Below are positions 1-10,888 of a DNA stretch of 64,000 nt, piece after piece. The notes beneath the pieces are model-generated. The model ran no database searches and was not told the origin of the DNA. It saw only the letters and a list, made by a program, of their open reading frames with translations. Origin of the DNA: Terana coerulea. Taxonomy: Eukaryota > Basidiomycota > Agaricomycetes > Polyporales > Phanerochaetaceae. Where the stretch lies: assembly GCA_024811115.1 (NCBI GenBank), contig JAKOGH010000296.1:124001-188000 (forward strand), given 5' to 3'. The position numbers and the translations under genes were made by a program. Position 1 is the first letter of the stretch. Each line of letters opens with the position of its first letter.

Positions 1-716
1 CCGAGCATCGAGCTCTCCTTTCAGCCAAGGTAGGTACAGCTGCGGGTTCAAAGAGACTGTGGTAAAAGCGACGCCTGTTGAGGCTCCGGAAGGCACTTCC
101 TCCGGGTTGAGAATCCGGAACTGTACGATTGATTGGCATGTGCTGTTGTGAAAACTCGATGGCACGTACTTCGCGGACTATGTCTTTGTACCAAGTATTC
201 TCATCCGCAATTTCTTCCGTATAGCAGATGCGCGAGGGGAGGGTCTGCGCCAGCGTTGCTGTTCAGAAGTCGATGGATGGATGGGATAAGCCCCTCTGAC
301 TTACTCGGACAAGGCCTGAAGGTATCATATCCCAAAGCTTATTGCTGTTCACGGAGTATCTTGTGAGCATGGTGTCCCGGTACCACACACATGAAGCAGA
401 CGACTAACAATGTCTTCGACTCCATCCTGTATTTCCGCTCGTCATATCCGCCGATGGGTGACCAATCCGCGCCCTATTTCAAGGCTGCCTGTCAGTTCGC
501 TTGAGCTTCTGACTGCTACCCACATGAACTTACAGCCCACGGACTCGCCCAAGCCTGCGAATTCAAATCGGCGTCTTCAGGCAGATCCCTCGCCACCACG
601 GTGAACTTGTATCTCGGGTATCGCGTCGAGAGGACATGAGCAGTGGTGAGGCCAATGACACCCGCACCGAGAATGACCACATGCGGGCAGCTTGAAGAGG
701 AGGTTTCACTCGGCAT
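1..716 (-). CDS. D-amino-acid oxidase (FAD-dependent), 3' end cut by window edge
   Basis: Oxidatively deaminates D-amino acids to 2-oxo acids with FAD, usually in peroxisomes. The N-terminal exon has the Rossmann motif [17 protein letters not shown] followed by the DAAO signature WASPWA. The frame then continues through GT-AG introns: after WASPWA it resumes with [18 protein letters not shown], then [14 protein letters not shown], then [16 protein letters not shown], then [12 protein letters not shown] and [15 protein letters not shown]. The order and spacing match DAAO. The downstream catalytic half (Tyr/Arg substrate site, C-terminal peroxisomal signal) lies beyond base 1. I chose Met at 716 because it puts the dinucleotide fold near the N-terminus; an in-frame Met at 749 would add 11 residues. 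No lesion is visible. Confidence 0.88.
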
Positions 717-1660
717 GGTGTTGGTGAACAAGTCGATGAATAAAATCAAGCATTGGACAGCGAGAAGCCTTGGGGGAGTTCAGAAGCCTGTATGGCCCTC
801 ATATAGTCAAGCATCGCAATTTGAATCAATGCGCAGAGGCTGGAGTCACTTCGGCATCGTTATCGGCAATGGTTGGGGATTGAGTTTTGGTCTGAGGGAG
901 ATAAGATAAGATGCGGTTTAGGATCGTGTTTTCCCACGCTCACATTGATAAACAATGCGCTTTGGCTGCATTTGGGCGCTTCGTATGTCTGCCGTGAACG
1001 TTTACCTTGTTCTTTCAATTCACGAACGTCCTCTAGCCTGGCTCTTCTACACTGAACGTGATGCATAGCCATGAGGACCTGACAACATTGGGCCGAATGT
1101 TCTCTCACGTAGTGAGCAGCGGCGTCCTTCATCGACGAGGGCGCGCACGTCAGCTGGTGCGCTCTAGTGTGTGAATTCAGGCTCGAGATGACCCTGAGGT
1201 GCGCTGGACCCTACGCTTTGCCTACGCTGACTTGGCTTCTACACTCGAACGTGACCCCAGGGCTTCGCCACGTCCTCAACCAGGCCCTCAGGTATATGAT
1301 GCTAAATGCCGCCGTTAACAACGAGAAATGTTCACGTCACCGACCACTGGCATATATATATGCGCATCTGCCACCCAATCATCGCCGCTGCGTCTGCGCA
1401 TGTGAGCCTTCGAAAACGTTCTAAACTTATATTCAGCCCCCCGCAGTTACTTAGTCGCCGTAGGGCGTCCGCAATCTAGACTGACTTGCGCACGTTCGTC
1501 GCGAGTCGTAAGCTGTGTTTTCGTACTTCTCGACGCTCGTCCATCAGCTCACACGAAGATGCATGATAGTGATGCGAATATTTAACCGACGCGACTGCTA
1601 TGCTGTCACCGTTGAGGACCCTTCGCTCGCACTTTTCCTCTCCGTCACCGCGAGGGCTCA
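717..1660. other. intergenic, divergent promoter region
   Basis: This 0.94-kb spacer separates the divergently transcribed oxidase and sphingomyelinase genes. Open frames here are short, overlap on both strands and match nothing I recognise. A motif of about 15 nt (ttctacact, then gaacgtga) appears twice, near 1047 and 1237. A TATATATA run sits near 1350. I see no RNA gene. Confidence 0.5.
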
Positions 1661-4600
1661 GTGATGCGTGTCTCGACTCTCCTGGCACCGGTCGTCTACG
1701 CCGGCGTGGCCATGGCTGCCGCGCCCAACGCGGGCCCCGTCACGCTTGGGCCGTCGTCGTTCGCCGTAAAGGGCGTTTTCCCCACTTCGGTGTTTTCTTC
1801 GTACTTCCATAATCCGACGGCAACGTCCGCGCAACCACAGCCCGTTATCTCCGATCCTGTGACTGTGAGTTGGGTTCTGGCTTCTTGTAGCTGCAGCAAC
1901 CTAATCTGAGAGGATCTGTGCAGCACGAGATATATCCGTTTGGCTTGACGGACCCTCACCATATTCCTCAAGTAAGTCAGACCTTCTCATCTTCTCGGCT
2001 TGTCAGCTGCTAAAGGATCGCATCAGAATGACACCAAGGATCCGCATCCGCTTCCTAACGAAGCGTCCACGAGCCTTCTTTTCAGCCATGCTGTTGAGCA
2101 GGTTCTGTCAGTCAGCACCAACCCCGTCTTCGGCAACAACACCTGCGCACGGTGCCAGGCTGCGCTCGAAGTAGGCAAGTTCCTCGCCATGGCCGCGCCA
2201 GAGCAAGGTCCTGCGCTTGCCGTCGCGCTGTGCCATCACTTCAGCTTCAATAGCGACTGCGACACGATGTACGGTGTACTCGGCATTGGGTCGGTAATCA
2301 CGCAAGTGGTCGCCAATGCGGACGTTGGGGGATATGACGGCCAGGTTGGTCGTTCCGTAATGTGTTGTGGGCAGATTGCTGAATGTATGCGCGTGAATCG
2401 CAGATGCTCTGCCAGAATTTCCTTAGCCTGTGTCCTCGTCCTCCTGTTTCACCGCTTAACCTTACCGGGTGGTTCGCGAAGCCCAAGCCTGATCCGCTGC
2501 CGGCCCAGAAAAAAGCCAAGTGGCAAGCGGCTGAAAGTCTTGCATCTCTCAGACGTACATATCGATCCGCGTATGTATTCTTCATTCATGCGAGCTTTCG
2601 TTATTAATCGTTTCCAGGCTATGCTAATGGCGCTGAGGCGAATTGTACGACCGGGACTTGCTGCCGCACGAACGTGCAAAACAATGCCAGCCCGAATGTG
2701 ACGGTTCGGCCTGCACCGAGATATGGCTCATTCCTGTGGTGAGTACAGTTCGACAAGTGTCTATACTCCGTATTACTAATGCCAATACGCGTATCAGCGA
2801 CGCCCCTCTGTCTCTGGTGGTGGCTGGACTGCAGTCCATCCCAATTCTTACGAACACTCAGAAAACCGGTTTCGACTTCACCATCTACACTGGTGACTTG
2901 GTATCGCACGACCCGGATCATCAGTTAGGAAGGTCAGCGAACGTATCCGATAGGCTATGTCCCCGACATCTGACGATTTGGACGCGATAGGGAGTATATA
3001 GAATATACCGAGGTAAATGCTTTGGCTACATTCTTCTTGGACGGGACTAACTCCGCCGTTAGACGCTATTGTATGGCTTGTACAAAAGTTGTTAGGTTCA
3101 GGCCCATTATATGCGTCATTGGGCAACCACGACACATACAACCAGTGAGTTCACCAAGCTATGGTGCTGCTATCTTTCTCTGACGCGATGTACAGGGCGC
3201 AAGATGCTCCACACGCCCTCGGTCCTGCGCTTGCCCAACAGTTCCAATGGTGAGTGTAAGTAATTGTATGCGCCATACAAATGCCCCAACACGCATCATT
3301 TTTCTCAGGGATTACGACCACCTCGCGTCGCTGTGGCAGCACGAGAAGTGGCTTCCCGATGCCGCGGTAGCACTCGCTCGTGCTCACTATTCAGCGTATA
3401 TGGTCAAACGCGTTGACGGGCTAAGAATTATCACCATCAACACTGACATGTGTATGTGCCACAACATTTGGGTCTCGCGAACGTCATTAATGACCGAAGT
3501 TCTACAGGGTACAAGTAAGGACTTCTACGTGCGAAAGCGCACTCGAATTGACTCCTTTTAGAGCCAACTACTTTAATTACATCAATATGACAACACATGA
3601 CCCCTCTGGTATGCTTCGGTTTGTTACGGACGAGCTGCAGGATGCGGAAGACGCTGGTGATAGAGGTACGCGGTTGTCTGCAACGCACAGTGTCGTGTCT
3701 TGTACTGAATCTAACACACTTAGTTTGGATCCTTGGACACGTCCTGTCAGGCTGGGATGGAACCAACGCGCTTGGTAACCCCACTGACTTGTGTGAGTTG
3801 CTCTGCTCCTTGAAGTTGTTGCTAATGTACTGACCTCGGGGCAGTCTACCAGATGTACGTTCCGTGTATCCCTCGTGTTGTGCGATCTCTAACCTCCTGG
3901 ATAGCGTGGATCGATTCTCTCCCCATGTCATAGCGGGTATGTTGATGCTAGCTTTTCAATCCACATCCTGTCTAACTCTGAAATGCAGCTATTTTCTGGG
4001 GTCACACTCACGAAGACGAGCTCTCCGTAAGCGATATAATGCTGTGTCTGCATTGAAACGCACTTATCATGGACGTAACAGATTTTCTACGCCAACAACG
4101 CAACGAATATAAGTGCTGAAACCGCCCAGGCAGTATCTTGGGTATGCCTCTTGTTGTTGCCTAGCTCGTGTATGGGTGCTCATTCGTAACACTAGATCAC
4201 GCCCCTCTCTCACCCCTCTCACCAATCTCAACTCTGGCTTCCGTCTGTATGAGGTCGACTCATCGGTATGACCTTCGCATTCTTAATCATGCACCCGTGT
4301 TGACCTATCTCAATTTGCAGACGTTCGATATTCTTGATGCACACACGTAAGTGCGCATGTGTGCATCGTATCACATCTATCTGACAATCTGAAAATAATC
4401 TTAGTTGGAACGCCGACGTAAACGCTTTCCCTGAGCTCGACTCCCAGATCGCCCTAGGCCCCACGTACAGGCACGAGTACAGCACTCGCGAGGCATACGG
4501 AGCGAACATCACCGGATGGGGACCTAATGACCCGCTGAATGCTACTTGGTGGCATCTTGTTACCGAAGGTCAGTCTATTCTTATTTCTATACACGCATGT

Positions 4601-4800
4601 ATTTGACTCTACGCGTAGAAATGGAAAAGAACCCAGCGTTAGTGCAGCAGTTCAATACCTTCCAAGGTAAGACCTCCGTCCGCACAAAGGATTGCACAGG
4701 CGACTGCATCCCGGCCAAGATATGCTACATGCGCAGTGGAAGTGTTCCCATTGGGCTGTCGAACTGCATCCCCGGATTTGGATCGGTCCAAGGTGGATGA
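1661..4800 (+). CDS. acid sphingomyelinase-type phosphodiesterase, secreted
   Basis: Calcineurin-like metallophosphoesterase that hydrolyses sphingomyelin-type lipids outside the cell or in vacuoles. The start gives a signal peptide (MRVSTLLAPVVYAGVAMAAA). A cysteine-spaced saposin-B-like segment follows (CARCQAALEVGKF, then CHHF, SDC and CQNFLSLC). The metal-binding blocks are in order: LHLSDVHIDPR, YTGDLV, SLGNHDTYN, ILGHVLSGWDG and FWGHTHEDE. The C-terminus has paired cysteines (KDCTGDCIPAKICYMRSG). About ten short introns interrupt the frame. Just after AVSW the frame slips by +1 at a C4 run (4201-4204): reading one C fewer gives TPLTNLNSGFRLYEVDSS, which is what the family has there. I read this as a likely consensus error. 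Met at 1664 is an alternative start. Confidence 0.9.
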
Positions 4801-5131
4801 TATCGGGCTTGCTGGGTGGACGTAGTGTTGCATCCTTCAGGAAATGTATTTTTCAATCAATTTTGTCGAGAACATTCGTCTGAATGCCCTCGAAGTCCGT
4901 GATTCACCCTAATATCCTTATGTGGAGTGGCAAGTATAGACTTATAGTAGACTGCTGCGCCGGAGTGCCCAAGCGTGGAGGGTGTTCCGTCGGCAGAGAA
5001 GCGCCCATAAATGCCTGAACTTGCTAGTACCCACGTCCACTCCCGTCCGTTCATTCTGGAGACCCTCTACGCTGTACGCTTAGCGTACACCACGCTCTCG
5101 TAGTGACGGTGGTCTGTCGCCGACCTGGCTC
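4801..5131. other. short intergenic region
   Basis: The 3' flank of the sphingomyelinase gene and 5' flank of the next plus-strand gene. I see no gene or repeat in it. Confidence 0.4.
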
Positions 5132-8100
5132 ATGGCAGAGGCCGGGCCGTCGAACAGCAATGGTGCGCATGCAAGTAATCCCCAAGCGGCGGGGCCCTCG
5201 CGACACGTCCGCTTGCCGCTGCCGTTCCCCAACGGCGACCAGGACGGCGCAAGGCCGCGTAAACCTATTCCCAAGCCGTATGACGGGCCCAGCGGGCTGT
5301 CTCTCGTTTTCCCCCACTCGAGCTCGCGGACCGCCGCCGGCGCAGGCGAGGCACGGCGCAGAGTAAGGTCCGTGGACGGAGCTCAGCAGTCTTATTTCCC
5401 TTCTGGACTCCGGCGAGCGCATGGGTTGGAGGACACACAGCGGAGGGTAGTATCTGGTGGCAGGAAAGGAGGGAGCGTGAGGATGAGCAACGCTGCGTCA
5501 ATCCCAGTAGTCAACACGGATGCCTCCACAGACTACTCGTCTACTGCGTTCTCGGACGAATATGACCTCTGTGAGTAGCATGCGTCGCCACCCATACCTC
5601 GCTCGCTAACCGTACGATAGCACATGAAGGTGTGTACATTCGCTGCTAGGCAGCTCACCGAACCGACGTATTCGTAGATCCTAGGATACTGGAAGACGTC
5701 CAACGTGCACTGAGTCTGCAAGCAAGGCGGGAGGCTCGCATGAAGGCACTGCAATCTTTCCCCACTAGTAAAGCCCAGTCGTTGACAGACAAAGCCTCAA
5801 GCTCCTCGCTCTCCACGCACTCGCACTCTTCTCCGGTTCGTGCCAAGATACCCATACCACCTCTACCAGAGAACCCTGTCCAAGGCTCGCAGGGAGGCAG
5901 CGTGGAATCCGAGATTGACTTCAGTCCGTCCGTAGGGGCAGTCTTACACCATCCTGTTCCATTATCGTCGAACGGCGGCGCCACACTCGACTGGACAGGC
6001 TCTAATTCTGAGGATGAACGTGGGGACAAACGGTGGTCTCTGTCTATCACCAAGCGCAGACACAAGGACAAGTCGGCTCAGGCTAACAGAACAGTCGTTG
6101 AGAAGCAAGAGTCGCTGTACCTCGGTACGCATACGCTTTCACTCTCGTGCGTATGCCATTCCTGACTCCACTCATATGCATCAGATAAACTCGCTCAGTT
6201 GAAAGCCAAGGCCAAGCCGCATACCTTTCGCAAGGCTGCAATTACCGCCGAGCAGTTGAAGAGGCGCTACGGGTTGCTTAGCGATACGTCCAGCTCGTCA
6301 ATGAACCTGCTTGCCGCAGCTCGATGGTACAGTCAGCGGGATCCAGTGTCCCAAGCGTCTCTCGATAACATGGAACCATTAACTTGGTTGAAGCACCTGA
6401 TGGACAAGCACGGCAACAAAGGTGCTCCTCGTCTCCCCCTGGCATCTGTCCGCGTTGATAGTGGAGGAATACGCGAGGTCGCTGGGCCGTACTCTGCAGT
6501 CTATACCTGAGGATCGCGAAGCAAACGACGTCACTCCTGGCTTGGAACAATCTCCCGACATCAACGCTGGAGCCTCACCCGAGAGCAAAGGAGCGGACCA
6601 GTCGCCGTCCAGTGATTCCTGGTCATGGACTCCCCCTCCTCAGTCTTTGCAGCCTTCATTATCCCGTAGGAGACGAGATACTTTCGATGGCGCCATCTCG
6701 TTCGAGCCGCAAGTTGATTCGGGGAGGTCGTCCGCAGGCGATGATTCCAGACGCAGCAGCCTTGACCCCCTTGGCTACCGCCGACATTCCTTGGCGTACG
6801 GTACGGATTCAGGAAGAAGCTCCATGCACAACGCTCCCTTCTCGGCGGGCTTAGGGTACGGGGCATCCCCGTCCGGCAGCCGCAAGCACTTTCGTGACTT
6901 TGCGAATCGCATACGCCGCAAGCCTGCCAACAGGAGCGACGACGCGCTATCCTCCGCGCGCAACTCGATTTCGGAGCGCAGCCAGGAGGACGAACCTTCA
7001 CCTACCAAACGCGACGCACGCTCTCGTCCTCCCAGTCTCCAGCTGGCCGACCGCGCGGCCTCCCCAGGGAGCGGTCCTCAAACAGCCTCGGACCGTGGGT
7101 TATCGAGCGGCGGCGAAGGCCCGCGGACTGCGAAGATAATGACGTCGAGTACGCCTAACGTGCCGGAACAGGCCGCTCCTCTTCTACCATCTCGACACCC
7201 TTCTCCTATTCCGAGACATGCTTCGGCAGCTAAACCTCGTACCCCGAGGAGACGGTTGTCACTGCCTTCTTTGAACCAGCTACTCATTCGGGAGCAGGAA
7301 AAGCGGCAGTTGCATGCGGATGAAGAGGCTGAACGTCGAGACTTTGAACATAAGAACCAGTAAGTGCCGTACCCATCGTGCGAAGACGCTGCTCATTGAT
7401 TTCAAAGACTTTTGGATGACGCGCTGGCGCAGAACCAACGGACTCGGCAACTCCTCCAGCGCGTCGGAGGGAATATACGAGAGTACGAGAATGTGTTGTC
7501 GCGTCTTTCTCTGCTCATCGGCATGCCGCATGCACCCATCCCTCTGGATGTTTTGGAAGCCCTCAGCCATGATCCTGCGTCTGTCATGAGTGGCACGCGC
7601 CGTTTGAAAGGATGGCGCGCTGTTGAAGATATCCAAGAGCGGATCAACCGCCAGCGGGACACCCTTCGGGGTTTTGCTGCCCAGGTGTCTCAAGAGGAGA
7701 ACGAGAGCAACAGCGCGCTTATGTTCGATGGCCCAATCTTCACGCTGTCGAGTTCGTTGGATCAGCTCGAACACCATCGAGAGCGGATTGCGCGCGAAGC
7801 AGAGACTGTGGTGGCAACTCTCGCCCGAGTTAAGGAGATCCATGCTACGACCAAGCGAGACTATAATGACGTCATGGCCCACACGTCTCTGGTCTATCCT
7901 CAGGTGAGCCAAAGTGTCGTCTGAGCTTGGCTGGCTATACTAACTTGTTGCAGATCACCCAAATCGTTGCGCTCGAGGAAAGCTACAGGAACAAGTACCA
8001 GCAATTCTGGGACATCGGCTTGGACGCTCTTACGCTGCTCTTGGATACCGTCACCCCGTTCTGGAGGAACTATGGCAAAGTCATCGGGGAAGACGTTCAA

Positions 8101-8448
8101 GACTTCCTCATCATTCCATGGTATCGCAACGAGTTCACGGGAGAGCCGAAACGCTATCCTGTCACCTCTCTCCCCAAACGCTCCTTACGCCATTGGTTTG
8201 GTCTACTTCTGTTCTACATTATCAGCGTCGGCGTCCTGCTCCTGCAAATCGGCGCAGCCCTGTCCTCCACCGTCAACTACAATCTACCGTGGGTTGCAAA
8301 CACGGGCTTTTGGTGGCTTCTTCTGCCATTCTTCACTCTCGGTCTTTTCATTCAGTGGACCGCAGTACTCATTGAATGCTTCATTGTTCTCGCAGAGTTT
8401 GGAGTAATTATTTGGTGGCTTGGATGGGTCATCAGGGTATTTAACTGA
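5132..8448 (+). CDS. uncharacterised fungal protein with coiled coil and C-terminal membrane segments
   Basis: I do not recognise a named family. The first half is Ser/Pro-rich and low complexity. The middle carries a conserved-looking helical block (QLKAKAKPHTFRKAAITAEQ, then NMEPLTWLKHLMDKHGNK and VEEYARSLGRTLQSI). The exon at 7412-7910 is a long helical region (QRTRQLLQRVGGNIREYENV onward). The last exon has at least two hydrophobic segments (HWFGLLLFYIISVGVLLLQI and GFWWLLLPFFTLGLFIQWTA) and ends WWLGWVIRVFN. It looks like a tail-anchored or multi-pass membrane protein with a large cytosolic part. Introns are near 5571-5620, 5630-5677, 6124-6184, 6421-6461, 7363-7406 and 7902-7953. A 9-nt microexon lies between the first two. 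Start chosen as the first Met before the continuous Ser-rich frame. Confidence 0.75.
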
Positions 8449-8605
8449 TTCCGGTTGTCTTGTCTCTGTTATATCTCACCTATTCCTTTGTTTATACCGA
8501 CTCTCAGTACTCACACATTGTATCATACACTACACGACATCATGAGATACCTACTGCGCTACTAATTGCACATGATAATGTACATACGCTTTGCTATGTG
8601 ACGAG

Positions 8606-10715
8606 CTACCACTGAGGGTTCGAGGTCGGTGTCCAATGGCTAAATTGAGTGTCAGGGACGACGGGTGGCTGAGTCACCAAAGGTGACTGAGCCGAATGGG
8701 AGGAGGTTGACATTGAATTGTATGGTCCTCGCGCATTTATCGGGCCCGACGGCGGGGCAGATGATGAGGGTTCCACAGACGGCATTCTACGACCTGAGGG
8801 GCTCGGCGTACGAATGACGACCTCAGCGATTTGATATCTGCCCGCGGTGAGGCAGGCGCGACAGTACCCTAAACCGAGTATGAGCATATGTGCAATTTGA
8901 GACGCGCACAGTTACTCACAACCTCCTTTCATGAGCGGTACATTGGTCTGGTGGCAGGATCGACACGCTGGTGGGGGATGGCTTCTATACGTGAGTCTCT
9001 CCACCTTCTTGCGCTTCTTTGGGGGTGGCGCCTCGATTGGCGGGAACACAGGAAATGGAGTCTCCTGAGGGAGCTGCGCGGCTGGCGACGCTGGGACAAT
9101 GGGCGACGATGAGGCACGTGGGGCGCGTGGCGGTGCGGAAGGAGGTGCGGAAGGAGGTGCGGAAGGAGGTGCAAAAGTGACAGGGCGCAAAAGTAATAGC
9201 AACAGGAGGTTGAGATGGCGGAGACGTCGTGGTGGACGGTGGTGGAGGCAATATCGGAGGCAGCGAAGAGGCCGTAGTCGCAAACGGGATTGCAGCAGGC
9301 GCTGGGCGGGGCAGTGAAGTCACTGGCGCAACGGCGGACGGTGGCGGAGGCGAAAGAGGTGTCGCAGAGGGTGAATGGAGGGATGGCGCCGAGGGCTGTA
9401 AAGGCGGAGGAGGTCCCGGAGTCTCCGGGATGATGCTGAAGGTGGTGTATTGCCCGACAGATGGTGCCAATTGTGGAGACACTTGGGAGTCATCGCGCGC
9501 TGACGACTTCCTTGCTGCTATTGACTTGCGCCTGGTATTTCGTCGTTTTGGTCTGATCGTATCCGCATTTGCGGGTTTAACGGGCTTCATAGAGTAAGGC
9601 GGTGCCAAGGCCTAGGGTGCTTGTGAGTTTGTTTGATATACAGGTACACTTTGCGCGTGAAGCTCACCAATCTTATGATCTCGAGCAACTCTCCTTCCGG
9701 GAGTTGATGTGGTAAGTACGACGGCTAGAAACATAGTATTAATACGACCATGACTTGAAGAAAATAAATACTTACTTCATTTACTGCCTCCGATTGCCCA
9801 AGTTGAGTGTCCGACAGCCAATAAGTGAAGGGCGTATACGTCTCCTCCGTGAGTCCCCTCAAATGAAATACAGCCAGCGGTGCTGCAGCGTTTGGCTGGG
9901 AGGACGCTGCGGCCGAACCTGAATCATTGGTAGGTCGCAACTCAAGTGCGATCTGCTCTTGACTGTAAGGAAGGTGGGTGGTCACCTGAATATCGTGCCT
10001 CGTCCCCCTCATAGTGTCGTAAGATTTCTCCAATCTCATAACACCCCTTGGGAAGATCCATTTGTCATGAGGTCGTTCCTTGAACTCAATAGCCACATCC
10101 CAGGTTCCAGGGCGTGGAGCTTGTGGCGAAGCGGGAATGAGCGTACGAATAGCCTCACCGAGCCGCTTGACGTCTGGATGGTCCATGTCCTTGCCTCGCG
10201 CTTTTTCCTAGCAGCTGCTGCAATCCGGGGTTCTTTTGTGCTTCGGCAGTAACAATCTCAAGGTCCGAGAGCTGGGTAGGGACGTCACCTTCACGGCTAT
10301 AATACACCTCGTACAGCGCGGTGTCCGCGAAGATGTGAGGACCAACAGCCAGTTCGAACCTGTCATGGGCTATACAGTGGTAGGCAGGATGCGCCGAGTC
10401 AGCTTGCTTCCCGGCTTTCATCTTCGGCAGACGAGGGAAGGCAGAGGAAAGCCACTTCTCACGAGCTATGAGATTCGACGTCGTCAACGAGCAGTACAGG
10501 CTAAGTACGAGGTGCGTTTACATTGTTTGAGGGACTGCAAGATAACCAGACTGTTGAAAGGGTACGTTAGCAGCCTCTAGAGCACCCTTGCACGAATTCA
10601 AGACACACCTGTCGGCTACATTACACCATGCAGCTTCCGAGTTCGCATTGAAAATCTCATCTTGTAGCTCCCATCCACCGGTATTTCCGACGGGCAGCGC
10701 AACCGTTCCCGTCAT
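8606..10715 (-). CDS. uncharacterised Pro-rich protein with C-terminal CxxC pairs
   Basis: No family recognised with confidence. The N-terminal exons (10715-9780) encode a globular region, e.g. FELAVGPHIFADTALYEVYY and PRPGTWDVAIEFKERPHDKW. The next exon (9608-8912) has a basic NLS-like stretch (RPKRRNTRRKS), a long Pro/Ser-rich tract and a 12-bp repeat encoding SAPP units. It ends KKRKKVERLTYRSHPPPACR followed by SCHQTN. The last exon continues YCRACLTAGRYQIAEVV. CRSCHQT and YCRACLTAGRY are two CxxC pairs brought together by splicing; they faintly resemble half of the CDCA7/R1-type CxxC finger, but that is only a guess. The frame is broken once near 9183-9185, where adding one C to a C3 run joins both halves. 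The junction near 10500-10560 is not resolved. Probably a nuclear protein. It is divergent from BDP1. Confidence 0.55.
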
Positions 10716-10888
10716 GCAGAATAGTCGCGAAATAAGTTGATGAAGTTCACCCCACGGAGGTTGGTGGCGGTTGCAGAATAAGCTGCGTTCCCTTTATGGG
10801 CGCTTCTCTGGCCGCAAGGCTTGACCGAAACCACGACATCCCATCTTGGCTTCCAAAGTTTTAAACAGTTCCGGGACGTGCATCTGCC
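10716..10888. promoter_or_regulatory. compact bidirectional promoter
   Basis: Only 173 bp separate the start of the minus-strand Pro-rich gene from the start of BDP1, so both promoters must lie here or inside the first exons. No TATA box is obvious. Confidence 0.4.
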
